From Pseudomonas tensinigenes (GTDB lineage Bacteria; Pseudomonadota; Gammaproteobacteria; Pseudomonadales; Pseudomonadaceae): 64,000 nucleotides of DNA. The stretch lies in contig NZ_CP077089.1 of the NCBI RefSeq assembly GCF_014268445.2, forward strand, positions 6,490,001-6,554,000, written 5' to 3'. Every line of letters starts with the position of its first letter. The stretch's first letter is position 1. The translations under genes and the position numbers were made by a program. The notes beneath the pieces were generated by a model. It was not told the origin of the DNA and searched no databases. It was given only the letters and a program-made list of their open reading frames with translations. This document shows, in pieces, positions 37,992 through 45,686 of this stretch.

Positions 37992-38004
37992 TGGAGCGCC
38001 TCGG

Positions 38005-39303
38005 TTACAGAGTCTTTTCGAAGATCTTCGAATTGCGCTGGAAGTTGTACAACGAAGCCCGCGCCGCTGGCAGGCGTTCAACGCTGCTCGGTTCGAACCC
38101 GCGCTCACGGAACCAGTGCGCGGTGCGCGTGGTGAGAACGAACAAGGTCTTCAAACCCTGCGCCCGCGCACGGGTTTCAATGCGTTCCAGCAGTTCATCA
38201 CCGCGACCGCCGTGGCGATACTCCGGATTCACCGCCAGACACGCCAATTCACCGGCATCGGAATCGGCAATCTGATACAGCGCCGCGCAGGCGATGATCA
38301 TGCCTTCACGCTCGACCACGCTGAACTGCTCGATCTCGCGTTCCAGCACTTCGCGCGAGCGACGCACCAGAATCCCCTGCTCTTCCAGCGGACTGATCAA
38401 GTCGAGCAAACCACCGACGTCTTCAATTGCCGCCTCGCGCACCAGTTCGAATTGCTCTTGCGCGACCAGCGTACCGCCACCGTCACGGGTGAACAGCTCG
38501 GTCAGCAGCGCGCCGTCTTCGGCGTAACTGACGATATGGCTGCGCGCGACACCGCCACGGCAAGCCTCGGCGGCAGCATCGAGCAGTTCCGCCTGATAGT
38601 TGCTGCCCAGACGCTGTAAATGCGCCGGCACTTGCTGTGGACGCAGCTCGCGCACCAGTTTGCCGTTCTCGTCGATCAGACCGAGGTCAGCACCGAACAG
38701 CAGCAGTTTGTCCGCGCCCAGGTCGATGGCGGCGCGGGTGGCGACGTCTTCGCAGGCGAGGTTGAAGATTTCACCGGTCGGCGAGTAGCCCAGCGGCGAC
38801 AGCAGCACGATCGAGCGCTCGTCGAGCAGGCGGTTGATGCCCTTGCGGTCGACCCGGCGCACTTCGCCGGTGTGGTGATAGTCGACGCCTTCCAGCACGC
38901 CGATCGGCCGTGCGGTGACGAGGTTGCCGCTGGCCACGCGCAAACGCGAACCCTGCATCGGCGACGACGCCATGTCCATCGACAAACGCGCTTCAATGGC
39001 GATGCGCAATTGGCCGACCGCGTCGATCACGCATTCCAGGGTCGCGGCATCGGTGATGCGCATGCCGTGGTGGTAATGCGGGGTCAGCCCACGCGCGGCG
39101 AGGCGGGTTTCGATCTGCGGGCGCGAACCGTGCACCAGCACCAGGCGCACGCCAAGACTGTGCAGCAAGACAAGGTCGTGGACGATGTTGCCGAAATTCG
39201 GATGCTCCACGCCGTCGCCGGGCAGCATGACGACGAAGGTGCAGTCGCGGTGGGCATTGATGTAAGGGGACGCGTGACGAAGCCAATTGACGTATTCGGG
39301 CAT
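38005..39303 (-). CDS. argA: N-acetylglutamate synthase
   Basis: A 432-aa enzyme that acetylates glutamate with acetyl-CoA at the entry to arginine synthesis. Residues about 10-285 form an amino-acid-kinase-like regulatory domain (LHSLGVRLVLVHGSRPQIETRL) and residues about 290-425 a GNAT acetyltransferase domain (LAVNPEYRHGGRGDELLERIETRA, with the acetyl-CoA loop). Arginine usually inhibits it through the kinase-like domain. Upstream, a 238-base gap contains a family C repeat. Confidence 0.95.
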   Translation of the reverse strand: MPEYVNWLRHASPYINAHRDCTFVVMLPGDGVEHPNFGNIVHDLVLLHSLGVRLVLVHGSRPQIETRLAARGLTPHYHHGMRITDAATLECVIDAVGQLRIAIEARLSMDMASSPMQGSRLRVASGNLVTARPIGVLEGVDYHHTGEVRRVDRKGINRLLDERSIVLLSPLGYSPTGEIFNLACEDVATRAAIDLGADKLLLFGADLGLIDENGKLVRELRPQQVPAHLQRLGSNYQAELLDAAAEACRGGVARSHIVSYAEDGALLTELFTRDGGGTLVAQEQFELVREAAIEDVGGLLDLISPLEEQGILVRRSREVLEREIEQFSVVEREGMIIACAALYQIADSDAGELACLAVNPEYRHGGRGDELLERIETRARAQGLKTLFVLTTRTAHWFRERGFEPSSVERLPAARASLYNFQRNSKIFEKTL

Positions 39304-39453
39304 GAACCTGGGCCTGTAATAAATAGCAGCCTAAAAAGGGGCGAAACGGAAAACGCACAGCGGGCTGATGGTTATCGTCGGAACAGGCTTGGCGACACGC
39401 GCGCTCTCCTCATGAATACGGGTTGGATTCCCACTAATTTAGCGGCTCACCCC

Positions 39454-39531
39454 TGTAGGAGCTGCCGCAGGCTGCGATCTTTTGATCTTCAGAACAAAAG
39501 CAAAAGATCGCAGCCTTCGGCAGCTCCTACA
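39454..39531. repeat. REP family C inverted pair
   Basis: TGTAGGAGCTGCCGCAGGCT with its complement AGCCTTCGGCAGCTCCTACA (one base differs), enclosing about 38 bases including two GATCTTTTG-like half sites. Lies between argA and argE. Confidence 0.88.
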
Positions 39532-39541
39532 AGGGATGCGT

Positions 39542-40687
39542 TCAATTCTTCAGGCAGTAATGTTCAATCAGTTGCCGTAATAGATGCACGGTAGGCTGCA
39601 AACGTGACATTTCAAGGTACTCGCCGGGCTGATGCGCACAGGCAATGTCGCCGGGGCCGAGCACGATGGTTTCGCAGCCAAGGCGCTGAAGATAAGGCGC
39701 TTCGGTGCCGAACGCTACTGCTTCGGCGCAATGACCGGTGAGCTTTTCGGCGATGCGCACCAGTTCGGCGTCTTCCGACTGCTCAAACGGTGGCACTTCC
39801 GGGAACAACGGCTTGTAATCGATCTTCACCTGATGCCGCTCGGCGACCGGGTTGAGCTTGCGCAGGATCTCTGCGCGCAGGACTTTCGGGTCCATGCCCG
39901 GCAACGGCCGCAGATCAAACTCCAGCGAACACTGACCGCAGATACGGTTGGGATTATCGCCGCCATGAATGCAGCCAAAGTTCATCGTCGGCTGCGGCAC
40001 GCTGAACTGCGGATTATTGAATTCACGCTGCCACAACAGGCGGAGGCCGCGCAGTTCGCCGATCGCATCGTGCATCGCTTCGAGGGCGCTGTGGCCCAGG
40101 CGCGGATCCGACGAATGGCCGCTCTGCCCGAGGATATCAATGCGCTCCATCATGATGCCTTTGTGCATGCGGATCGGCTTGAGCCCGGTCGGCTCGCCGA
40201 TCACCGCTGCGCGGCCCAGCGGACGCCCGGCCTCGGCCAGCGCGCGGGCGCCGGACATCGAGCTTTCTTCATCGCAAGTGGCGAGGATCAGCAGCGGCTG
40301 CTTGAACGGCTGATCGAGCAGCGGCAGCACGGCTTCGATGATCAGCGCGAAGAAACCTTTCATATCGCAACTGCCCAGCCCGACCCAACGGCCATCGACC
40401 TCGGTGAGCTTCAGCGGATCGGTCTGCCACAACGCATCGTCGTACGGCACCGTGTCGCTGTGCCCGGCCAGCACTAGCCCGCCGGGGCCGCTGCCAAAAC
40501 TGGCGAGCAGGTTGAATTTGCCGGGGCTGACCTGCTGGATATCGCAGCTGAAACCCAGGTCGCCCAGCCAACCGGCGAGCAAATCGATCACCGCACGATT
40601 GGACTGATCGAGGCTCGGTTGGGTACAGCTGACCGATGGCGCGGCGATCAGCGCAGCGAACTGGTCTTGCATGGACGGCAAAGGCAT
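39542..40687 (-). CDS. argE: Acetylornithine deacetylase
   Basis: A 381-aa M20-family zinc hydrolase that removes the acetyl group from N-acetylornithine or related acyl amino acids. Zinc ligands are seen in VLAGHSDTVPYD, SCDMKGF, CDEESSMSG and the late AHQPGEYLE; dimerisation domain in the middle. Pseudomonads usually recycle acetyl groups through ArgJ, so this ArgE may be supplementary. ATG 40687 follows GGAGTCAGCG; an in-frame TTG at 40699 is less likely. Confidence 0.9.
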   Translation of the reverse strand: MPLPSMQDQFAALIAAPSVSCTQPSLDQSNRAVIDLLAGWLGDLGFSCDIQQVSPGKFNLLASFGSGPGGLVLAGHSDTVPYDDALWQTDPLKLTEVDGRWVGLGSCDMKGFFALIIEAVLPLLDQPFKQPLLILATCDEESSMSGARALAEAGRPLGRAAVIGEPTGLKPIRMHKGIMMERIDILGQSGHSSDPRLGHSALEAMHDAIGELRGLRLLWQREFNNPQFSVPQPTMNFGCIHGGDNPNRICGQCSLEFDLRPLPGMDPKVLRAEILRKLNPVAERHQVKIDYKPLFPEVPPFEQSEDAELVRIAEKLTGHCAEAVAFGTEAPYLQRLGCETIVLGPGDIACAHQPGEYLEMSRLQPTVHLLRQLIEHYCLKN

Positions 40688-40843
40688 CGCTGACTCCAAC
40701 TCCCGATTTGAAGTCCATCATAGAACCATCCGGCGTCAGGAATAAACCGCCGCAGGGCGTAGGACGAATCAGTCCTGTACACTGCACGGCCTTGGCAGCC
40801 ACACATTCCCCCGGCTGCGCTCCCGATCCTGGATTTTCCGGCC

Positions 40844-42214
40844 ATGCAGAAAGAAACCGAAATCAAACTCCGCGTCAGCCGCGAAACCCTCGCCGCTCTG
40901 CGCGAGCACCCGTTACTGAAAAAACGCAACAAAAGTGGCTGGGAACGCCGTGAGTTGATGAACCAGTACTTCGACACCCCCGAGCGCGATCTGGCTCAGG
41001 CCAAAGTCGCCCTGCGCCTGCGCAAGGACGGTGACGAAGTGATTCAGACCCTCAAGACCCGTGGCCAGAGCGTCGCCGGTCTGTCCGAGCGTAACGAGTA
41101 CGACTGGAAGTTGCCGAAAGCCAAGCTCGACGTGAAGAAACTCGACGGCGAATGCTGGCCCGAGTCGCTGGCCGAGCTGGACAAGAAAACCCTCAAGCCG
41201 ATCTTCACCACCGACTTCGTCCGTGAGCGCGCCGAAATCGCCTGGGGCCGTGGCAAGAGCAAAGTGGTCATCGAAGCCGCGCTGGATCTTGGTCACGTTG
41301 TCGTCGGCAAGCAGAAAGAAGAAATCTGCGAACTGGAACTGGAATTGCGCGAAGGCGAGCCTGCCGCGCTGCTGGAACTGGCCGCTGAACTGGCGGAAAC
41401 CCTGGCGCTGATGCCGTGCGACATCAGCAAGGCTGAGCGCGGTTATCGTCTGTACGACGCCAACAGCTACTCGCTGAGCCTGCCGGCGCCGGAGCTGACC
41501 CCGGAAACCCAACTCGACGACGCCTTCGCTGCGCTGAGCTGGCACTTGCTCGGCAGCAGCCAGCGTCTGGCTGAACAATACCGTTTCAACGGTCACTGGC
41601 GCCTGTTGCTCGACTGGGTCGAAAATCTCGTGGAAATGCGCGCCCTGCTCAGCAGCCTCGGCCAAGCCGCGCCGCGTCAGTCGACTCACGACTTGCGCGT
41701 TGCCCTCGATGCTTTGCTGGAAGACTGGCGCCCGCTAGTGCAGGCCGGTATCGAAGACGAAGACGTGCGCAAAGCCGCACCGGAGCAGTTCCTCGAAGAA
41801 CTCGAAGACCCGCGCTGGGGCTTGTTCTCGCTGAACACTTCGCGTTGGTTGCTGGCCCGCACCTGGACCGCCGAGCGCAACGTGCGTGGCAACCGTCAGG
41901 GTGGCGCGCAGTTGCACAGCTGGCTGCCGCGTACCTTGGGCGAAGAAGCGACGGCCCTGCAATTGCAGCGTTATCAGCAGCAGCCGGAAGATCTGGCTGA
42001 ACAACTGCCGCGTATCGAGCGCATTCAGGTCTGGCTGCACCATGCACGCAATGTGCTGGATATCCCGGAAATGGATCGACTGTACGGTGAACTGAACAAG
42101 CTGGCGCAACTGGCCAACGAGCCGACGATCACTGACGAACTGCTCGACGCACGCAAGCAGCAGGCGATTGCGGTTTACCAGAATCGCGCTTGGAAAATGC
42201 TCCTGCGCATGTAA
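40844..42214 (+). CDS. CYTH and CHAD domain protein
   Basis: A 456-aa two-domain protein. Residues 1-200 are a CYTH domain with the metal-binding ExExK motif (KETEIKLRV) and alternating charged strands that line a triphosphate tunnel (DFVRERAEIAWGR, EICELELELREG). Residues about 225-450 are an all-helical CHAD domain with basic/His residues (STHDLRVALDALLE, WLHHARNVLD), which binds polyphosphate. Likely an inorganic triphosphatase or a polyphosphate-associated protein. Divergent from argE. Confidence 0.9.
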   Translation: MQKETEIKLRVSRETLAALREHPLLKKRNKSGWERRELMNQYFDTPERDLAQAKVALRLRKDGDEVIQTLKTRGQSVAGLSERNEYDWKLPKAKLDVKKLDGECWPESLAELDKKTLKPIFTTDFVRERAEIAWGRGKSKVVIEAALDLGHVVVGKQKEEICELELELREGEPAALLELAAELAETLALMPCDISKAERGYRLYDANSYSLSLPAPELTPETQLDDAFAALSWHLLGSSQRLAEQYRFNGHWRLLLDWVENLVEMRALLSSLGQAAPRQSTHDLRVALDALLEDWRPLVQAGIEDEDVRKAAPEQFLEELEDPRWGLFSLNTSRWLLARTWTAERNVRGNRQGGAQLHSWLPRTLGEEATALQLQRYQQQPEDLAEQLPRIERIQVWLHHARNVLDIPEMDRLYGELNKLAQLANEPTITDELLDARKQQAIAVYQNRAWKMLLRM

Positions 42215-42221
42215 AACCGCT

Positions 42222-42285
42222 TTCGCGAGCAGGCTCGCTCCCACAGGGGATTGCATTCCAATGTGGGAGCGAGCCTGCTCGCGAA
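42222..42285. repeat. REPIN, family A (short spacer)
   Basis: TTCGCGAGCAGGCTCGCTCC and inverted partner with about 16 bases between; between the CYTH/CHAD gene and the convergent Lrp-type gene. Confidence 0.9.
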
Positions 42286-42303
42286 GAGGCCAGCAGCCTT
42301 GCC

Positions 42304-42768
42304 TCAAACCGGCAGGCTGGTGGTGGACTTGATCTCCGACAGCGCCACAATCGAATTCACCTCCTGAATCCCCGGCACCAGCGACAGCTTCTCGAAGAAG
42401 AACCGCTCATACGCCTCAATGTCCGCCGCAACAATGCGCAGTAAAAAATCCACCGCGCCCATCAGCACATAACACTCCAGCACTTCCGGAAAGCCGCGAA
42501 TCGCTTCGGTGAACTCAGTGAAGTTCGAACGCCCGTGCGCGTTGAGTTTGATCTCGGCAAAGATCTGCGTATTCAGGCCAATCTTCTTGCGATCGAGCAA
42601 AGTCACCTGGCCGCGAATGATCCCCTCCTCCTTCATCCGCTGAATCCGCCGCCAGCACGGCGATTGCGACAGGCCGACCTGCTCGGCGATCTGCGCACTC
42701 GACAGTGAAGCGTCCTCTTGCAGCAGGGCGAGAATCTTGCGGTCGTAGCTGTCCAACTCGCTGTGCAT
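42304..42768 (-). CDS. Lrp/AsnC-family transcriptional regulator
   Basis: A 154-aa Lrp-type regulator. The N-terminal winged helix-turn-helix reads LDSYDRKILALLQEDASLSSAQIAEQVGLSQSPCWRRIQRM, and the C-terminal part is the effector-binding RAM/ACT-like domain (VLECYVLMGAVDFLLRIVAADIEAYERFFFEKL). Amino acids are the likely effectors. It faces the small 112-aa protein gene and probably controls it; the target cannot be proven here. Confidence 0.9.
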   Translation of the reverse strand: MHSELDSYDRKILALLQEDASLSSAQIAEQVGLSQSPCWRRIQRMKEEGIIRGQVTLLDRKKIGLNTQIFAEIKLNAHGRSNFTEFTEAIRGFPEVLECYVLMGAVDFLLRIVAADIEAYERFFFEKLSLVPGIQEVNSIVALSEIKSTTSLPV

Positions 42769-42894
42769 AGAAAAACCTCAATAACCGGATTATGCGAATT
42801 GATCTTTTCGATCAGCCGTCATTAACGCCGATCATAGCCAAGAAATACCCCGCGCCGAATGTAAAAATTCCTCCAGAGATTTTGGAGACTCGCC

Positions 42895-43233
42895 ATGCCG
42901 CACCTCGAAGCCGTAACCACCGCGCCAACCCGCGCCGATGTCTGGAGCGTCAGCAACACCCATTGCCTGGCGCAGTATCAGATTCTCGCCGAGGCTGAGC
43001 CGGACTTGCTGGTGCGGGTGCTCAACCTGTTCGCACTGCAATTCCTCACACCGGAACAAGTCACCGTGCAGCGAATGGATGACTTGATGTCGATCGACAT
43101 TGTCATGGGCGGTTTCAGTTGGCATCGCGCGCAAGTGATCGCGGAAAAACTTCGTAACTTGATCAGCGTTTGCTCGGTGAACCTGCAAAACGCCGACAGC
43201 TTCTGGGATGCACCCGCGCAAGCCGCTGGCTGA
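42895..43233 (+). CDS. Conserved-looking 112-aa protein of unknown function
   Basis: I do not recognise a named family. The protein has no signal peptide or membrane segment. The middle (QYQILAEAEPDLLVRVLNLFALQFLTPEQVTVQRM, then SIDIVMGGFSWHRAQVIAEKLRNLISVCSVNL) looks like a beta-alpha-beta ACT-like fold that may bind an amino acid or form dimers. GGAG lies 8 bases before the ATG and codon use fits the genome, so it is a real gene. Its divergence from an Lrp-type regulator suggests shared amino-acid control. Confidence 0.7.
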   Translation: MPHLEAVTTAPTRADVWSVSNTHCLAQYQILAEAEPDLLVRVLNLFALQFLTPEQVTVQRMDDLMSIDIVMGGFSWHRAQVIAEKLRNLISVCSVNLQNADSFWDAPAQAAG

Positions 43234-43325
43234 CAAATCCGGCAACGGCTTCGTCGGGTAGTGGCCCAACGGTCTGCGGGGCCACGACTATCCTTTTGCG
43301 CACTGTCGCTCAAAAGGAAGCCCGC

Positions 43326-45110
43326 ATGTCCGTTCAACTCGCCACTCAGGACCGCTGGCTGGAACTCAACGAGGTGCTGCGTGAACTGGTCGCCCAAGGC
43401 TTTATCGGCCAGGACTCGGCGGAGCAGGCACTGAATGCCCGCCGTCGCCATGCAGCCCACGGCCAGATGCACCCGCTGGAATTCATCGCCAGTCAGCAAC
43501 TCGATGACCTTAGCCGTCCAGGCAAACACCTCGATCTGGAAAGCCTGACCCTGTGGCTGGCGCAGCAGGCCGGTCAGCCGTACCTGCGCATCGATCCGTT
43601 GAAAATCAACGTCGCCGCGATCACGCCGTTGATGTCTTACGCCTTCGCACAACGGCACAAGATTCTCGCCGTAGCGGTCGACCGCGACTCCGTCACCGTG
43701 GCCAGTGCCCAGCCTTACGTCACCGGATGGGAAGCCGATCTCACCCACGTATTGAAGCTGCCGATCAAGCGGGTGGTGGCCAACCCGGCGGATATCCAGC
43801 GCTTCAGCGTCGAGTTCTTCCGCCTGGCCAAATCGGTCAGCGGCGCCAGCAATGGCGATCAGCAGAGCGGTAACCTCGGCAACTTCGAACAACTGCTCAA
43901 CCTCGGCGCCAGCGATCAGGAGCCGGACGCCAACGACGCGCACATCGTCAACATCGTCGACTGGCTGTTCCAGTACGCCTTCCAACAGCGTGCCAGCGAT
44001 ATCCATATCGAACCGCGCCGCGAGCAAGGCACCGTGCGTTTTCGCATCGACGGCGTGCTGCACAACGTCTATCAATTTCCGCCGCAGGTGACCATGGCGA
44101 TAGTCAGTCGCCTGAAAAGCCTCGGGCGGATGAACGTCGCCGAAAAGCGCAAACCCCAGGACGGCCGGGTCAAGACCAAGACCCCGGATGGCGGCGAAGT
44201 CGAGTTGCGCCTTTCAACGCTCCCCACCGCGTTCGGCGAAAAAATGGTCATGCGGATTTTCGACCCCGAAGTGCTGCTCAAGGACTTCGATCAACTGGGT
44301 TTCAGCGCCGATGACCTGCGCCGCTGGCAAGACATGACCCGCCAGCCCAACGGCATCATTCTGGTCACCGGGCCGACTGGTTCGGGCAAGACCACCACGC
44401 TGTACACCACGCTGAAAAAACTGGCGACGCCGGAAGTGAACCTCTGCACCATCGAAGACCCGATCGAAATGGTCGAACCCGCGTTCAACCAGATGCAGGT
44501 GCAGCACAACATCGACCTGAGCTTCGCCGCCGGGGTGCGTGCGCTGATGCGGCAGGACCCGGACATCATCATGATCGGCGAGATTCGCGATCTGGAAACC
44601 GCTGAAATGGCGATTCAGGCAGCGCTCACCGGGCACTTGGTGCTGTCGACGCTGCACACCAACGACGCCCCCAGCGCGATCAGCCGTCTGCTCGAACTCG
44701 GCGTGCCGCACTACCTGATCAAAGCCACCGTGCTCGGGGTCATGGCCCAGCGTCTGGTGCGCACCTTGTGTCCGCATTGCAAGGCGCCGCTAACGCTGGA
44801 AGACGAAGACTGGCAAACCCTGACCCGCCCCTGGCAAGCGCCACTGCCAGGTAACGCGCAGCGTGCCATCGGTTGCGTGGAATGCCGCGACACCGGTTAT
44901 CGCGGTCGCGCCGGGGTTTACGAAATCATGCAATTGAGCGACAGCCTCAAAGCCTTCATCACTCCGGATACCGACCTCACCGCCATTCGGCGGCAGGCGT
45001 TCAAGGAAGGCATGCGCAGTTTGCGTTTGTCCGGCGCGCAGAAGGTTGCGGCAGGGATGACGACGGTAGAGGAAGTGCTACGGGTGACGCCGCAGAGCGA
45101 GCAGAAATGA
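43326..45110 (+). CDS. Orphan GspE/PulE/PilB-family ATPase
   Basis: A 594-aa secretion/pilus ATPase. It has an N-terminal GspE-N-like domain (about residues 60-160), Walker A GPTGSGKTTTLYTTL, the Asp box (IEDPIEM), Walker B region (LMRQDPDIIMIGEIRDLETAEMA), the His box (GHLVLSTLHTNDAP) and a zinc-binding CPHC...CVEC tetracysteine near residues 480-525. The protein is complete, but no other type II secretion or type IV pilus gene is adjacent. The ATG at 43326 follows AAGGA; upstream extension crosses the preceding gene. Confidence 0.9.
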   Translation: MSVQLATQDRWLELNEVLRELVAQGFIGQDSAEQALNARRRHAAHGQMHPLEFIASQQLDDLSRPGKHLDLESLTLWLAQQAGQPYLRIDPLKINVAAITPLMSYAFAQRHKILAVAVDRDSVTVASAQPYVTGWEADLTHVLKLPIKRVVANPADIQRFSVEFFRLAKSVSGASNGDQQSGNLGNFEQLLNLGASDQEPDANDAHIVNIVDWLFQYAFQQRASDIHIEPRREQGTVRFRIDGVLHNVYQFPPQVTMAIVSRLKSLGRMNVAEKRKPQDGRVKTKTPDGGEVELRLSTLPTAFGEKMVMRIFDPEVLLKDFDQLGFSADDLRRWQDMTRQPNGIILVTGPTGSGKTTTLYTTLKKLATPEVNLCTIEDPIEMVEPAFNQMQVQHNIDLSFAAGVRALMRQDPDIIMIGEIRDLETAEMAIQAALTGHLVLSTLHTNDAPSAISRLLELGVPHYLIKATVLGVMAQRLVRTLCPHCKAPLTLEDEDWQTLTRPWQAPLPGNAQRAIGCVECRDTGYRGRAGVYEIMQLSDSLKAFITPDTDLTAIRRQAFKEGMRSLRLSGAQKVAAGMTTVEEVLRVTPQSEQK

Positions 45111-45179
45111 GCCGCCACGGAACCGGATCGGGGAAATGGCGATCCAAGGCCCTAGTTAACCCCCAGGAGTCATCTCATC

Positions 45180-45497
45180 ATGCGTCTCAAACTTGCTGTC
45201 GCCACTCTGGCCTTGCTGTCCCTTCCCGTTGGTTCGGCCATGGCGGACAGCTTTTGGCGTAACGTCATCTCGTCCGGTGCCACCACCGGTTCGACCTACC
45301 TGACCTTCAAGGACCACAAACTGATCATCGCCGCGCAGGACGATGCCGGCAGTTTCGTTGCCAGTGACGGCAGCATTCGTGGCCCATATCTGGAAGCGGC
45401 GATGCAGAAAGTCCGCGCCGACAATCCGGGCCTGCAGGCGTCGGACATGGAGCTGGCGAATGCGATTCTGGCGAAGAACGCCGTGGCTTCCGAGTAA
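45180..45497 (+). CDS. DUF2388 (TIGR02448-type) secreted protein
   Basis: A 105-aa protein with a signal peptide (LAVATLALLSLPVGSAMA) and the short pseudomonad-specific domain SFWRNVISSGATTGSTYLTFKDHKLI...AAQDDAGSFVASDGSIRGPYLEAAM. Function unknown; small periplasmic proteins of this family often occur as several paralogues. AGGAG precedes the ATG and a perfect terminator follows. Confidence 0.85.
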   Translation: MRLKLAVATLALLSLPVGSAMADSFWRNVISSGATTGSTYLTFKDHKLIIAAQDDAGSFVASDGSIRGPYLEAAMQKVRADNPGLQASDMELANAILAKNAVASE

Positions 45498-45510
45498 GCC
45501 GTTCGCAAAG

Positions 45511-45542
45511 AAAAATGCCGCTCAATCGAGCGGCATTTTTTT
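45511..45542. terminator. Intrinsic terminator after the DUF2388 gene
   Basis: ATGCCGCTC-AAT-CGAGCGGCAT (stem of nine pairs or so) with A-tract before and seven Ts after. Confidence 0.93.
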
Positions 45543-45572
45543 GCCTGAATTTCAGACCCACCCCATTAACCC

Positions 45573-45662
45573 TGTGGGAGCGAGCCTGCTCGCGAAAACA
45601 ATCTTTCACTCAACATTTTCGGTGACTGAATCACCGCTTTCGCGAGCAGGCTCGCTCCCACA
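45573..45662. repeat. REPIN, family A
   Basis: Inverted family A pair enclosing about 44 bases; between the DUF2388 terminator and the convergent gcvP stop. Confidence 0.9.
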
Positions 45663-45686
45663 GGGGAAGGTGTGCTTGCCGGGAAA

